Numbered from the stretch's first letter, positions 36,914 through 45,448 are shown. The stretch: 64,000 bases of DNA from Mesorhizobium australicum (GCF_900177325.1 NZ_FXBL01000004.1:4402001-4466000), one strand, 5' to 3'. Notes: generated from the sequence alone by a model not told the origin. Made by a program: numbers and translations.

Positions 36914-36973
36914 AAGGTCCGCCCGATCGCACAAGTAGGCCGCGTTTCGTACTCACAGGCCTTCGCTAATGTC

Positions 36974-36995
36974 GCTCCTCATCAACATGAGGAGC
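36974..36995 (+). promoter_or_regulatory. Hairpin that buries the ribosome site of the RidA gene
   Basis: A perfect 9-base stem GCTCCTCAT-CAAC-ATGAGGAGC (36974-36982 with 36987-36995) lies just before the TTG start at 37003. The right arm contains the GAGGAG ribosome site. Folding would block initiation, so translation may depend on opening by an upstream ribosome, a protein or temperature. No ligand-sensing structure is visible beyond this stem. Confidence 0.55.
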
Positions 36996-37002
36996 CTGCC
37001 AC

Positions 37003-37383
37003 TTGAAGAACCGCATCTTTTCCGGAGCGCCGTCGGAAGACTTCGCCGGCTACGCCAAGGCGGTGATCGACGGTTCGACGATCTATGTCTCGGGCACCAT
37101 GGGACAGGACCCGGCAACCGGCGCCATGCCGGAAAGCGCGTCGGACCAGGCGCGCAATGCGTTGGCCTCGATCGGCTCGGCGCTGGCCAAGGCCGGAGCC
37201 AGCCTGAAGAATGCCGTGGCCTGCCGCGTGTATATTACCGATGCGAGCTATCTAAAGGACATCGCGCCCGTGCTGGGCGAAGTTTTCCGAGACATACGCC
37301 CTACGAACACGCTGCTGATCTGCCAGTTGCCCGCACCAGGCGCCAAGGTCGAGATCGAGGTGACCGCCTCGACACGAGCCTAG
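37003..37383 (+). CDS. RidA/YjgF/YER057c-family protein (lacks the usual catalytic Arg)
   Basis: A 126-residue single-domain Rid protein. IYVSGTMGQDPATG and AVACRVYITDASY are family blocks. In deaminating RidA proteins the motif before the last strand is PAR; here it reads RPTNTLL, so the Arg that holds the substrate carboxylate is replaced. By that rule it belongs to the Rid groups without proven enamine deaminase activity. The start is TTG 37003 behind GAGGAG. It is last in the ubiD group and converges on livM-like. A role on an imine or enamine intermediate is still possible. Confidence 0.85.
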   Translation: MKNRIFSGAPSEDFAGYAKAVIDGSTIYVSGTMGQDPATGAMPESASDQARNALASIGSALAKAGASLKNAVACRVYITDASYLKDIAPVLGEVFRDIRPTNTLLICQLPAPGAKVEIEVTASTRA

Positions 37384-37395
37384 CGGGCGGCGCTT

Positions 37396-37429
37396 ATACC
37401 CGGAAAGAGAGATCTCACTTTCCGGGTAT
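37396..37429. terminator. Bidirectional hairpin between RidA and LivM-like genes
   Basis: Perfect 12-base arms ATACCCGGAAAG (37396-37407) and CTTTCCGGGTAT (37418-37429) flank a 10-base loop holding the palindrome GAGATCTC. It lies between convergent genes, where a shared terminator is expected. The stop codon and last codons of the LivM-like gene lie inside it. There is no long T-run on either side, so its efficiency is uncertain. Confidence 0.65.
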
Positions 37430-38719
37430 CAGGCCTTGCGGCCTGAATCGCAGCATCACGATCAGGATCACGCCCATCACCACCAGCCGCATGTGCGCGG
37501 CGCTTTCGATCAGGTGCTGCTTCAGCGGTCCATCGGTCATACCGGACGTGGCCAGAGCCATCAGGCTGTTGCCCCATGGCTCGACCTGTACCCATAGATA
37601 CCAGATCAGGAAGCCGCCCAGCACCGCGCCCAGGTTGCTGCCCGAGCCACCGACAACGACCATGACCCAGATCAGGAACGTATAGCGCAAGGGCTGGAAT
37701 GCGCCGGGCGTCAACTGGCCTTCCAGGGTGGCGAGCATAGCGCCCGAGATACCCAGAACGGCGCAGCCGAGAACGAATATCTGCAAGTGCCGGCGGGTGA
37801 CGTCCTTGCCCATTGCGGCTGCCGCGACCTCGTTGTCGCGGATCGCCCGCATCATTCGCCCCCAGGGCGAATGCAATGCCGCCTCCGACAGCCAGATCAG
37901 CACCAGCAGCACCGCCAGGAACATCGCCGCATAGAGCAGCTTCACCACCACCGCCGAAGCGGCGACCGGGTCCGCCCCGATGCTCGAGGCAAAAGCCAGG
38001 AAGCTCTGGCTTGCCTGGAGATCGACTTCGAACGGCACCGGCCGCGGAATGTCGACGATGTTCTTGACGCCGCGGTCCAGCCAGTCTTCGTTCTTCATCA
38101 CTGCGATGACGATTTCGGCAATGCCGAGCGTGGCGATCGCCAGATAATCCGAGCGCAGCCCGAGCGCCGTCTTGCCGATCAGCCAGCCCGCGCCGGCGGC
38201 AAGAAGAGCACCGACCGGCCAGGACAAAAGAACCGGAAGACCAAGGCCCCCAATATTACCCTGGAGGGCCGGATTGATTGCCTCTACGGCGGTGACCGCA
38301 GGATCGAGAACCCACCGATAGGCGAAGAAGCCGATCCCGAGAGCGATGGCGAGCAAAAGAATCCGCCAGCCGCTTTTCTTCGGCATTCGTCTGTAGAACA
38401 GCGCTCCGGCTGCGATGACGGCAGCGCCGAACAGAAGAGCCGCGGCGATCCTGAAGCCGCCGGCCTGCCAGGCACCGGAAACCGGATCGAGCGCCACCAG
38501 GACGGCCGCAAGGCCGCCAAGCGCCACGAAACCCATGGTTCCGACATTGTAGAGCCCGGCATAGCCCCACTGAATATTGACGCCGAGCGCCATGACCGCC
38601 GAAATCAGGCCCATATTGACGATGGTAAGCGCCGCGTTCCAGCTCTGCGTGAGGCCGGTGATGACGATCAATGCGCCGACCGCGAGGAACAGCAGCGTGT
38701 TGCGACCCGCCACGCTCAT
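37415..38719 (-). CDS. Branched-chain-type ABC importer permease, LivM-like
   Basis: A 434-residue permease with about ten membrane segments. ALGVNIQWGYAGLYNVGTMG (about 45-64) and GLRSDYLAIATLGIAEIVIA are LivM hallmarks, and RAIRDNEVAAAAMGKDVTRR is the cytoplasmic loop that meets the ATPase. The start ATG 38719 overlaps the LivH stop by ATGA; the frame continues left only as the neighbour out of frame. It is the last gene of the Liv-type set. Length exceeds the usual 330-420 owing to an insert at about 85-145. Confidence 0.92.
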   Translation of the reverse strand: MSVAGRNTLLFLAVGALIVITGLTQSWNAALTIVNMGLISAVMALGVNIQWGYAGLYNVGTMGFVALGGLAAVLVALDPVSGAWQAGGFRIAAALLFGAAVIAAGALFYRRMPKKSGWRILLLAIALGIGFFAYRWVLDPAVTAVEAINPALQGNIGGLGLPVLLSWPVGALLAAGAGWLIGKTALGLRSDYLAIATLGIAEIVIAVMKNEDWLDRGVKNIVDIPRPVPFEVDLQASQSFLAFASSIGADPVAASAVVVKLLYAAMFLAVLLVLIWLSEAALHSPWGRMMRAIRDNEVAAAAMGKDVTRRHLQIFVLGCAVLGISGAMLATLEGQLTPGAFQPLRYTFLIWVMVVVGGSGSNLGAVLGGFLIWYLWVQVEPWGNSLMALATSGMTDGPLKQHLIESAAHMRLVVMGVILIVMLRFRPQGLIPGK

Positions 38720-39726
38720 GCCGCCTTGCCTCGGAAAATGCCGGTCGGCCTGAACAGGAGGACGAGGATGAGAACGATAAAACTTACCGCCACCTTGTAG
38801 TCGGTTGAGAGGAGCTGCAGCAGGCCTTCGGGTTGCCATTCGGTCGGAAGCAGGTAGCTGGCCAGTTTCTTGAAGCTGTAGGTGACCAGGATCTCCGAAA
38901 AGGCGACCACGAAGCCGCCCGCCACCGCGCCGATCGGATTTCCAAGACCGCCCACCACGGCCGCGGCGAAAACCGGAAGGAGGAGCTGAAAGTAGGTGAT
39001 CGGTCGAAACGACTTGTCGAGGCCGTAGAGGACGCCCGCGAGCGTGGCGAGTGCAGCCGACAGCACCCAGACGATGGTCACCACACGCTCCGGATTGATG
39101 CCTGAAAGCAGCGCCAGGTTTTCGTTGTCGGAGAAGGCCCGCATCGATTTGCCGGTGCGGGTGCGCTTCAGGAACCAGTGGAGCCAGCTGACGACGACGA
39201 TCGTCGTGACCAGCGTGATGGCCTGCGCCGTGCGCAGGGCCATCGTCTCTGTCAGTCCGGTCCACTGGCGGAATTGCGCCGCGGTGAAAATGAAGCGCTC
39301 ACCATCGGCGAACTGCCTGTCTTCGACGCCGATGAGGATGCGCACCAGACCACCCATGACGAACATGACCCCCAGCGACGCCATGACCAGCGTGATCGAA
39401 GGAACCTTCCGGGTCCGATAGGGTCGGTAGACCAGCCGGTCCGTCAGGAGCACGACGGCTATCGTGGCGATCATGCCGGCCGGCAGCGCGAGCAAGGCAG
39501 TCGGCAACGGTGCGATGCTTATGCCGGCCGCCTGGATCCCCCACATTGCCAGGATCGTCGCCATGGTGCCGAAGGACATCGTGTCGCCATGGCCAAAATT
39601 GGAGAAGCGCAGGATGCCGTAGACCAGCGTGGCGCCCAGCGCGCCGAGCGCGAGCTGCGAGCCGTAGGTCATCGCCGGGAGGAGCACGAAATTCGCAAAT
39701 ACGACGAGCGCGTTGAGCACATCCAT
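38716..39726 (-). CDS. Branched-chain-type ABC importer permease, LivH-like
   Basis: A 336-residue permease. GALGATLVYGILRFSNFGHG (30-49) and RAFSDNENLALLSGINPERV (about 195-214) are LivH signatures, and FVAAAVVGGLGNPIGAVAGG-like residues near 250-270 complete the family pattern. It lies four bases after the LivF-like stop and overlaps LivM by ATGA. Confidence 0.92.
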   Translation of the reverse strand: MDVLNALVVFANFVLLPAMTYGSQLALGALGATLVYGILRFSNFGHGDTMSFGTMATILAMWGIQAAGISIAPLPTALLALPAGMIATIAVVLLTDRLVYRPYRTRKVPSITLVMASLGVMFVMGGLVRILIGVEDRQFADGERFIFTAAQFRQWTGLTETMALRTAQAITLVTTIVVVSWLHWFLKRTRTGKSMRAFSDNENLALLSGINPERVVTIVWVLSAALATLAGVLYGLDKSFRPITYFQLLLPVFAAAVVGGLGNPIGAVAGGFVVAFSEILVTYSFKKLASYLLPTEWQPEGLLQLLSTDYKVAVSFIVLILVLLFRPTGIFRGKAA

Positions 39727-39730
39727 GCCG

Positions 39731-40453
39731 TCACCCTCCCAGGAAGGTGCTGCGCACCTCGGGATCGGTCAGCAATTCCTTACCGCTTCCGGTGAAGCGG
39801 TTTGCCCCCTGCACCAGCACGTATCCGCGATCGGCGATCTCGAGCGCCTGCCGGGCGTTCTGCTCCACCATCAGTACCGTGACGCCCGTGCGGGCGACGT
39901 CGATGATACGGTCGAAGAGCTCGTCCATGACGATCGGGCTGACGCCCGCCGTCGGCTCGTCGAGCAGCAAGACGGAGGGTTCCGTCATCAATGCGCGGCC
40001 GACCGCGACCTGCTGGCGCTGTCCGCCGGAAAGCTCGCCAGCCGGCTGGCGCCTCTTGTCCTTCAATACCGGAAACAGCGAATAGACCTGCTCCATTGTC
40101 GGGCTGAAATCGTCCCGGCGCAGGAAGGCGCCCATTTCGAGGTTTTCTTCCACCGTCATGGACGGGAACACGTTTTCAGTCTGCGGCACGAAGGCCATGC
40201 CCTTGGCGACGCGCTCCTGCGGGCGTAGCCGGGTGATATCTTCGCCCCCCAGCCGCACTCCTCCGGTCCGCAGATCCAGCATACCGAACATGGCCTTCAT
40301 CGCCGTCGACTTGCCCGCGCCGTTGGGACCGACGATGACGGCGATCTCGCCCTTCTCGACGGCGATCGTGCAGCCGTTGAGGATGTCTGCGCCACCATAG
40401 CCGCCGACCATGGCTTCACCGATCAGGAAAGGAGGCGCGCCTGTGGACGTCAC
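39731..40453 (-). CDS. Branched-chain-type ABC importer ATPase, LivF-like
   Basis: A 240-residue ATPase: Walker A GPNGAGKST, signature LSGGQRQQVAVGRAL, Walker B LLLDEPTAGVSP, and H loop VLMVEQNARQAL with the EQN typical of LivF. The likely start is GTG 40453, which makes a GTGA overlap with the LivG stop; the internal ATG 14 codons later is the alternative. Confidence 0.92.
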   Translation of the reverse strand: MTSTGAPPFLIGEAMVGGYGGADILNGCTIAVEKGEIAVIVGPNGAGKSTAMKAMFGMLDLRTGGVRLGGEDITRLRPQERVAKGMAFVPQTENVFPSMTVEENLEMGAFLRRDDFSPTMEQVYSLFPVLKDKRRQPAGELSGGQRQQVAVGRALMTEPSVLLLDEPTAGVSPIVMDELFDRIIDVARTGVTVLMVEQNARQALEIADRGYVLVQGANRFTGSGKELLTDPEVRSTFLGG

Positions 40454-41265
40454 GGTGCCGCCACCCCGATCATGGCCTCGCCGGCCCCCTTGCCAAGAAC
40501 CTTGTTCTTGAGGCCGGTGCCGAGATAAGCCTCGATCACCCGCTCGTCGCGCACGATGTCGGCCGGCGCGCCCTGGGCCAGCACTTTTCCCTGCGCCATC
40601 ACGATGACGCTGTCGCACAGCCTCGCGATGAAATCCATGTCGTGCTCGATGACGCAGAATGTGTAGCCGCGTTCCTTGTTCAGCCGCACGATCGCGTCGC
40701 CGATCGTCCTGAGCAACGTGCGATTCACGCCAGCGCCGACTTCGTCGAGAAAGACGATCCGCGCATCCACCATCATGGTGCGGCCGAGTTCGAGCAGCTT
40801 CTTCTGCCCACCCGACAGGTTGCCGGCCCGCTCCTCACGCACATGGGCAAGGCCGAGGAATTCCAGAACGTCTTGCGCCTTGGCGCGAAGGCCCTCCTCC
40901 TCGCGCTCGATCCGGCGACGGTGCACCCATGTGTTCCAGAGCGTCTCGCCGCTCTGTCCGCCCGGCACCATCATCAGGTTTTCCAGCACGCTCATCGAGG
41001 AGAATTCATGAGCGATCTGGAATGTCCTGAGCAGGCCCCTTGCGAAGAGCTGGTGCGGCGGCAGGCCGGTAATGTCTTCGCCCGCCATCGTCACCGTGCC
41101 GGAAGTTGGCCTGTGGACGCCTGCGATGACGTTGAAAAGGGTCGACTTCCCGGCGCCGTTCGGCCCGATCAGTCCGGTAATCGCGCCGGCGGGAATCGTC
41201 AGAGAAACGCCGTCCACAGCGTGGAAGCCGCCGAAATGCTTATGGATGTCGTGACAGACAATCAT
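40450..41265 (-). CDS. Branched-chain-type ABC importer ATPase, LivG-like
   Basis: A 271-residue ATPase. Walker A is GPNGAGKST, and FQIAHEFSSMSVLENLMM is the LivG Q-loop region. The signature is NLSGGQKKLLELGRTMM, the Walker B site FLDEVGAGVN and the H loop VIEHDMDFI. The Walker B Glu is followed by Val where most have Pro. I start at ATG 41265. A GTG at 41301 in the same frame lies in the loop of a strong hairpin and is unlikely to be used. Confidence 0.9.
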   Translation of the reverse strand: MIVCHDIHKHFGGFHAVDGVSLTIPAGAITGLIGPNGAGKSTLFNVIAGVHRPTSGTVTMAGEDITGLPPHQLFARGLLRTFQIAHEFSSMSVLENLMMVPGGQSGETLWNTWVHRRRIEREEEGLRAKAQDVLEFLGLAHVREERAGNLSGGQKKLLELGRTMMVDARIVFLDEVGAGVNRTLLRTIGDAIVRLNKERGYTFCVIEHDMDFIARLCDSVIVMAQGKVLAQGAPADIVRDERVIEAYLGTGLKNKVLGKGAGEAMIGVAAP

Positions 41266-41285
41266 CAGCTCAAGACTGTTCCGGC

Positions 41286-41316
41286 GCGACCCGTCGCCCA
41301 CCTAGCGACGGGTCGC
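41286..41316 (-). terminator. Hairpin between LivJ-like and LivG-like genes (attenuator)
   Basis: Perfect 12-base arms GCGACCCGTCGC (41286-41297) and GCGACGGGTCGC (41305-41316) enclose a 7-base loop. It stands 10 bases after the binding-protein stop and 20 before the ATPase start. Such a stem without a T-run usually stabilises or partly ends the message, so the binding protein is made in excess over the membrane parts. Confidence 0.65.
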
Positions 41317-41326
41317 ACTCGATACG

Positions 41327-42511
41327 TCAGTGAAACTTCACCGTCTTCATCGCGCCGCCCTCGATCTCCACCTCGCGGTAGGATCCGGCGCTTTCGCCCT
41401 TGCCGATAAATTCCACGTTGGACGCGCCGACATAATCGACATCGCCGCCAGCCTTGAGGATTTCCAGCGCCTTGGCGAGATCGCCCGGGAAGATCTTCTC
41501 GCCCGGAGCATTCACGACGTCCATGATCTTGCCCTTGTAGTCTGCCGGCTTTGCCGAATTCGCGGCCTGCATCGCAAGCAGCATGATCGCCGCCGCGTCA
41601 TAGGTCTCCGGGACGAAGGTGGCCGTGCCGTTGATGCCAGCCGCCTTCGTCATTTCCAGAAGCTTCGCCGCGCCGGGGCTGTCGGACCCCGGCAGGTCGC
41701 CAAACGCGCCATCGATCTGCGAGCCGAACTTCTTGATCAGGCTTTCGCCCCACATGCCGTTCGGAAACACGAACTTCGAGAACGCGCCCGTGTCGAGAAC
41801 CGTCTGGACGACGCCGGCTCCGCCCTGGTCTGCATAGCCGGCCACGACGATGGCATCACCACCGGCCGAAGCCAGGGCGCCGACTTCCGCCGAGTAGTCG
41901 CTCTTGCCGTCCTCGTGCGGGGCGCTCAGCGTGATCTTGCCGCCGAGCTTTTCGAACGCCGACTGGATGGAGGCGGCGATGCCCTTGCCGTAGTCGTTGT
42001 TGGTATAGCTGATCGCCGCGGACTTCACGCCACGCTCGGTCATGATCTGGGCGAGGATCTCTCCTTCGCGGGCATCCGACGGAGCCGTGCGGAAGAACAG
42101 TCCCTTGCTGTCGATGGTGGACAGGCCAGGCGACGTGGCCGAAGGCGAGATGAGAACCATGCCGTTCGGGATGGCGACATTGGTCAGGACCGCGCTCGTC
42201 GCGCCCGAGCAGGTCGGGCCAATGATGCCGGCCACCTTGTCGGACGTCACGAGCCGTTCAGCGGCCGCGGTGGCGGCGCCTGCATCGATGCAGGTCTCGT
42301 CGCCGCGGACCGGAACCACCTTGGCGCCGCCCAGGAACAGTCCGGAATCGCTGACCTCCTTCATTGCCAGCTCAGCGGCCTGGGCCATCGGCGGCGTGAG
42401 GCTTTCGATCGGACCGGTGAAGCCCATTTCGATACCCACCTTGACGTCTTCGGCGCTGGCAGCGGCCGAAAGCGCGAGGCATGCCGCGGACGCGATCAGA
42501 AACTTTTTCAT
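41327..42511 (-). CDS. Branched-chain-type ABC importer solute-binding protein, LivJ-like
   Basis: A 394-residue periplasmic binding protein (Peripla_BP_6 type). The Sec signal is MKKFLIASAACLALSAAASA. Mature blocks are KVGIEMGFTGPIESL near the start, IIGPTCSGATSAVL and AAISYTNNDYGKGIAASIQS. Two ATGs (42523 and 42511) each have a ribosome site; I chose 42511 because the signal peptide then begins at its charged end. Position inside the kynurenine/anthranilate island suggests an aromatic amino acid or aromatic acid as ligand. Confidence 0.9.
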   Translation of the reverse strand: MKKFLIASAACLALSAAASAEDVKVGIEMGFTGPIESLTPPMAQAAELAMKEVSDSGLFLGGAKVVPVRGDETCIDAGAATAAAERLVTSDKVAGIIGPTCSGATSAVLTNVAIPNGMVLISPSATSPGLSTIDSKGLFFRTAPSDAREGEILAQIMTERGVKSAAISYTNNDYGKGIAASIQSAFEKLGGKITLSAPHEDGKSDYSAEVGALASAGGDAIVVAGYADQGGAGVVQTVLDTGAFSKFVFPNGMWGESLIKKFGSQIDGAFGDLPGSDSPGAAKLLEMTKAAGINGTATFVPETYDAAAIMLLAMQAANSAKPADYKGKIMDVVNAPGEKIFPGDLAKALEILKAGGDVDYVGASNVEFIGKGESAGSYREVEIEGGAMKTVKFH

Positions 42512-42693
42512 ACTGGCTCCCATAACTTCCCTCTCAGTATTTGCAGGATGGCAAGGACGACCGTCCGGTGCATCCAGTTCTGGCTTGCACTACTCTATGT
42601 CGACGCCATTTGGGATGGCAAAACACCAGTTCCCGAAAACGGTCGTCAGTTTTTGTGATTTCGGTCCTTTGCTTTCATTCGTGGATCGTCGCC

Positions 42694-43521
42694 TCAGCTC
42701 AAAAGCGTCTTCGTCAGCGGGTGATCGGCGCTCGCCAGCCCGTCGACGATGCTGAAGTGATGACGATCCGGCTCGACTACTTCCGCAGTCGTCGCGCCCA
42801 GTCCGGTCCACATGTTGGCAAGCAGGGCAGATTGGCGAAGAAATTCCTGGCGCTCCCCGCCGCCGACCCAGCAGGTGATCCGCGCATCGGCCATCGGCCG
42901 CAGCAGCGCCGGACTTTCGGCCAATGCTTCCGCCTCGTCGATCCGCAGCTTCGCGTTCATCCCTGTTCTCATGAGCGGGCGCAGATCGTGCAGGCCCGAA
43001 ATGGAAACGACGTTGCGAATGCGGACGCGAACCGCGTCCGCAAGAGGCGACGGTGATGAAATCATGCGGCTGGCGAGATGCCCTCCGGCCGAATGGCCAG
43101 TCAGCGCGATCGGACCCTCGACCAATTCCGCCGCCTTGCCGATGGCCGACGCGACCTCGCCCACGATGTCGGTAATTCGTGCCTCCGGGCACAGCGTATA
43201 GGTCGGCATGGCCACGGCATAGCCGGCGTCCACCGACCCGGCGGCGAGATGCGACCAGGCGCGCTGGTCGAACGCCATCCAGTAGCCCCCGTGAATGAAC
43301 ACCACGAGCCCCGTCGGCCGACCTTCCGGCAGGAAGAGATCGAGGCGATGCCGGGCACCACTGCCATAGGCAATGTCCAATCTAGAGCGCCCCTGTGCGG
43401 CAAGGCGGTCGCGGAACGATTGCGCAGCCTCGAACCACGCCGCGGGCCACCGCTCGCTTCCGGCAATATTGGCCGAGTTGGCGTAGGCGTTGTCCCAATC
43501 CTGGATACGGTATTCGAGCAA
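42694..43521 (-). CDS. Alpha/beta hydrolase, arylformamidase (kynurenine formamidase) type
   Basis: A 275-residue alpha/beta hydrolase. HGGYW (77-81) and GHSAGGH (142-148, Ser144) are the oxyanion and nucleophile motifs of the animal/yeast AFMID type of kynurenine formamidase. The late His is in RHHFSIVDG. The start TTG 43521 has GGGAGG five bases upstream; a GTG at 43575 is possible but has no site. No cyclase-type KynB is present, and this gene would fill the missing step, N-formylkynurenine to kynurenine. It lies upstream of the LivJ-like gene on the same strand, divergent from anthranilate-CoA ligase. Confidence 0.82.
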   Translation of the reverse strand: MLEYRIQDWDNAYANSANIAGSERWPAAWFEAAQSFRDRLAAQGRSRLDIAYGSGARHRLDLFLPEGRPTGLVVFIHGGYWMAFDQRAWSHLAAGSVDAGYAVAMPTYTLCPEARITDIVGEVASAIGKAAELVEGPIALTGHSAGGHLASRMISSPSPLADAVRVRIRNVVSISGLHDLRPLMRTGMNAKLRIDEAEALAESPALLRPMADARITCWVGGGERQEFLRQSALLANMWTGLGATTAEVVEPDRHHFSIVDGLASADHPLTKTLLS

Positions 43522-43599
43522 GGGGCCCTCCCTTTCGGCAACGTGCAATAGCAATGGCCGGACATCCCCGGCCACGTCAACAGAACTCTCAAAAAAACT

Positions 43600-43614
43600 T
43601 TATGCTTGAAATAA
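43600..43614. promoter_or_regulatory. Candidate MarR-type site upstream of anthranilate-CoA ligase
   Basis: TTATGCTTGAAATAA lies in the 238-base divergent gap. Its outer parts TTTAT/ATAAA (43599-43615) are inverted. The core GCTTGAA recurs upstream of the monooxygenase gene (46085-46091), so both may bind the MarR protein encoded between them. Evidence is sequence similarity of two sites only. Confidence 0.4.
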
Positions 43615-43759
43615 ATTCGGCCCCATGAGAGCCTTCGTGGTGAGTGGAACAACTGGCGCGGACACAACGCGTGCGAAAGAGCCGAACCTCGATCGAGGTA
43701 GAACGGCCACGCATCAAGCGACGCTGCCGTTCGCGCGGCCGTGGGCTCATGGAGAACAA

Positions 43760-45379
43760 ATGCTCGGGCAATCTGCACACATCGACACGTTCGCTCGGGA
43801 CAATCTCCCGCCCCAGGACCAATGGCCGGATTTCCTGCTCGACGGCTTCGACTATCCCGAACAGATGAACGCCGCGGTCGAGTTGACCGACCGGATGGTC
43901 GAAAAGGGTTTCGGCGACCGGACGGCGCTGATCGGCAACGGACGGCGGCGCACCTACAAGGAGCTTTCCGACTGGACCAGCCGCATCGCGCATACGCTCG
44001 TAGAGGACTACGGCGTGAAACCCGGCAACCGGGTGCTGATACGTTCGGCCAACAATCCGGCGATGGTCGCCTGCTGGCTCGCGGCTACCAAGGCCGGCGC
44101 GGTGGTGGTCAACACCATGCCCCTGCTCCGCGCAGGAGAATTGGCCCAGATCGTCGACAAGGCCGAAATCTCCCTGGCGCTGTGCGACACCCGTCTGATG
44201 GACGAGATGCTCGCCTGCGCGAAGGACAGTGCCTTCCTGAAACGCGTGGTCGGGTTCGATGGCACCGCCAACCACGATGCGGAGCTCGACCGCGCGGCTC
44301 TCGACAAGCCGGTACGGTTCGATCCCGTGGACACAGGGCGCGATGACGTGGCGCTCCTCGGCTTTACCTCCGGCACGACGGGGATACCCAAGGCCACGAT
44401 GCATTTCCACCGCGACCTGCTCATCATCGCGGACGCCTATGCGAAGGAAGTGCTCAAGGTCACACCCGAGGACATCTTCGTCGGCTCACCGCCGCTCGCC
44501 TTCACCTTCGGCCTGGGCGGCCTCGCGATCTTTCCGCTTCGCTTCGGGGCGGCGGCGACATTGCTCGAGCAGGCGACGCCGCCGAACATGATCTCGATCA
44601 TCGAGAACTACCGTGCCACCATCTCCTTCACTGCGCCGACGGCCTACAAGGCGATGCTGAAGGCGATGGACGGCGGAGCGGATCTGTCATCGCTGCGCAT
44701 CGCCGTGTCGGCCGGCGAAACCTTGCCCGGGCCGGTCTTCGAGGAGTGGACACGCAAGACAGGCAAGCCGATCCTCGACGGGATCGGCGCGACGGAAATG
44801 CTGCACATCTTCATTTCCAACCATCTCGACGACTGCAAGCCCGCATGCACCGGCAAGCCGGTCGGCGGCTACGAGGCGATCATCGTGGACGAGAACATGA
44901 ATGAAGCGCCGCGGGGCACGGTCGGAAGGCTGGCGGTGCGAGGGCCAACCGGTTGCCGCTACATGGCGGACGAACGCCAGCGCGACTACGTGCGCAACGG
45001 CTGGAATCTCACCGGCGACAGCTTCTTTCAGGACGAGGACGGCTTCTTCCATTTCGCCGCGCGATCGGACGACATGATCGTCAGCGCCGGCTACAACATC
45101 GCCGGACCGGAAGTCGAGGCGGCGCTGCTGTCGCACCCGGATGTCGCCGAATGTGCGGTCATCGGCGTGCCGGATCCGGAGCGCGGCCAGATCGTGGAAG
45201 CGCATGTCGTACCGGCCGAAGGCGTGGAACGCGACGCTCGGACGATCAAGCGGCTGCAGGATCACATCAAGGCGACGATCGCTCCCTACAAATATCCCCG
45301 CTCCATCAAATTTACCGATTCTCTTCCGAAAACGCAGACCGGAAAGATCCAGCGTTTCCGCCTTGCCGCGGAAGTCTGA
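43760..45379 (+). CDS. Anthranilate (2-aminobenzoate)-CoA ligase
   Basis: A 539-residue AMP-forming acyl-CoA synthetase. The P-loop-like motif is GFTSGTTGIPKATMHFH (about 200-216), LDGIGATEMLH is the A5-type motif and the catalytic Lys is in KTQTGKIQRF at the C-terminus. It resembles benzoate/anthranilate ligases over the DGFDYPEQMNAAVELTDRM start. ATG 43760 has GGAG five bases upstream. The downstream anthraniloyl-CoA monooxygenase and upstream kynureninase fix anthranilate as the most likely substrate; benzoate or salicylate remain possible by sequence alone. Confidence 0.9.
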   Translation: MLGQSAHIDTFARDNLPPQDQWPDFLLDGFDYPEQMNAAVELTDRMVEKGFGDRTALIGNGRRRTYKELSDWTSRIAHTLVEDYGVKPGNRVLIRSANNPAMVACWLAATKAGAVVVNTMPLLRAGELAQIVDKAEISLALCDTRLMDEMLACAKDSAFLKRVVGFDGTANHDAELDRAALDKPVRFDPVDTGRDDVALLGFTSGTTGIPKATMHFHRDLLIIADAYAKEVLKVTPEDIFVGSPPLAFTFGLGGLAIFPLRFGAAATLLEQATPPNMISIIENYRATISFTAPTAYKAMLKAMDGGADLSSLRIAVSAGETLPGPVFEEWTRKTGKPILDGIGATEMLHIFISNHLDDCKPACTGKPVGGYEAIIVDENMNEAPRGTVGRLAVRGPTGCRYMADERQRDYVRNGWNLTGDSFFQDEDGFFHFAARSDDMIVSAGYNIAGPEVEAALLSHPDVAECAVIGVPDPERGQIVEAHVVPAEGVERDARTIKRLQDHIKATIAPYKYPRSIKFTDSLPKTQTGKIQRFRLAAEV

Positions 45380-45426
45380 GCGCCGAGGCCGGCGAGCCTG
45401 TTCATGATCGCCGGCCGGCACTACAA

Positions 45427-45448
45427 GGCTGCGATGCGCATCGCAGCC
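45427..45448. repeat. Perfect 22-base palindrome between ligase and MarR genes
   Basis: Two 11-base arms, GGCTGCGATGC and GCATCGCAGCC, abut with no spacer. It lies 48 bases after the ligase stop and 27 before the MarR start. It may be an autoregulatory operator or, as RNA, a hairpin ending the ligase message. The lack of a loop favours a DNA-binding site. Confidence 0.55.

Noticed and set aside
33444..37383. Complete meta-cleavage (2-aminomuconate) branch of kynurenine breakdown
   Set aside because: No 3-hydroxyanthranilate dioxygenase, kynurenine 3-monooxygenase or typical aminocarboxymuconate semialdehyde decarboxylase is seen in the window.
42556..42647. 9-base inverted repeat GACGACCGT/ACGGTCGTC upstream of the LivJ-like gene
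   Set aside because: The arms are 74 bases apart with no other support; chance is likely in GC-rich DNA.
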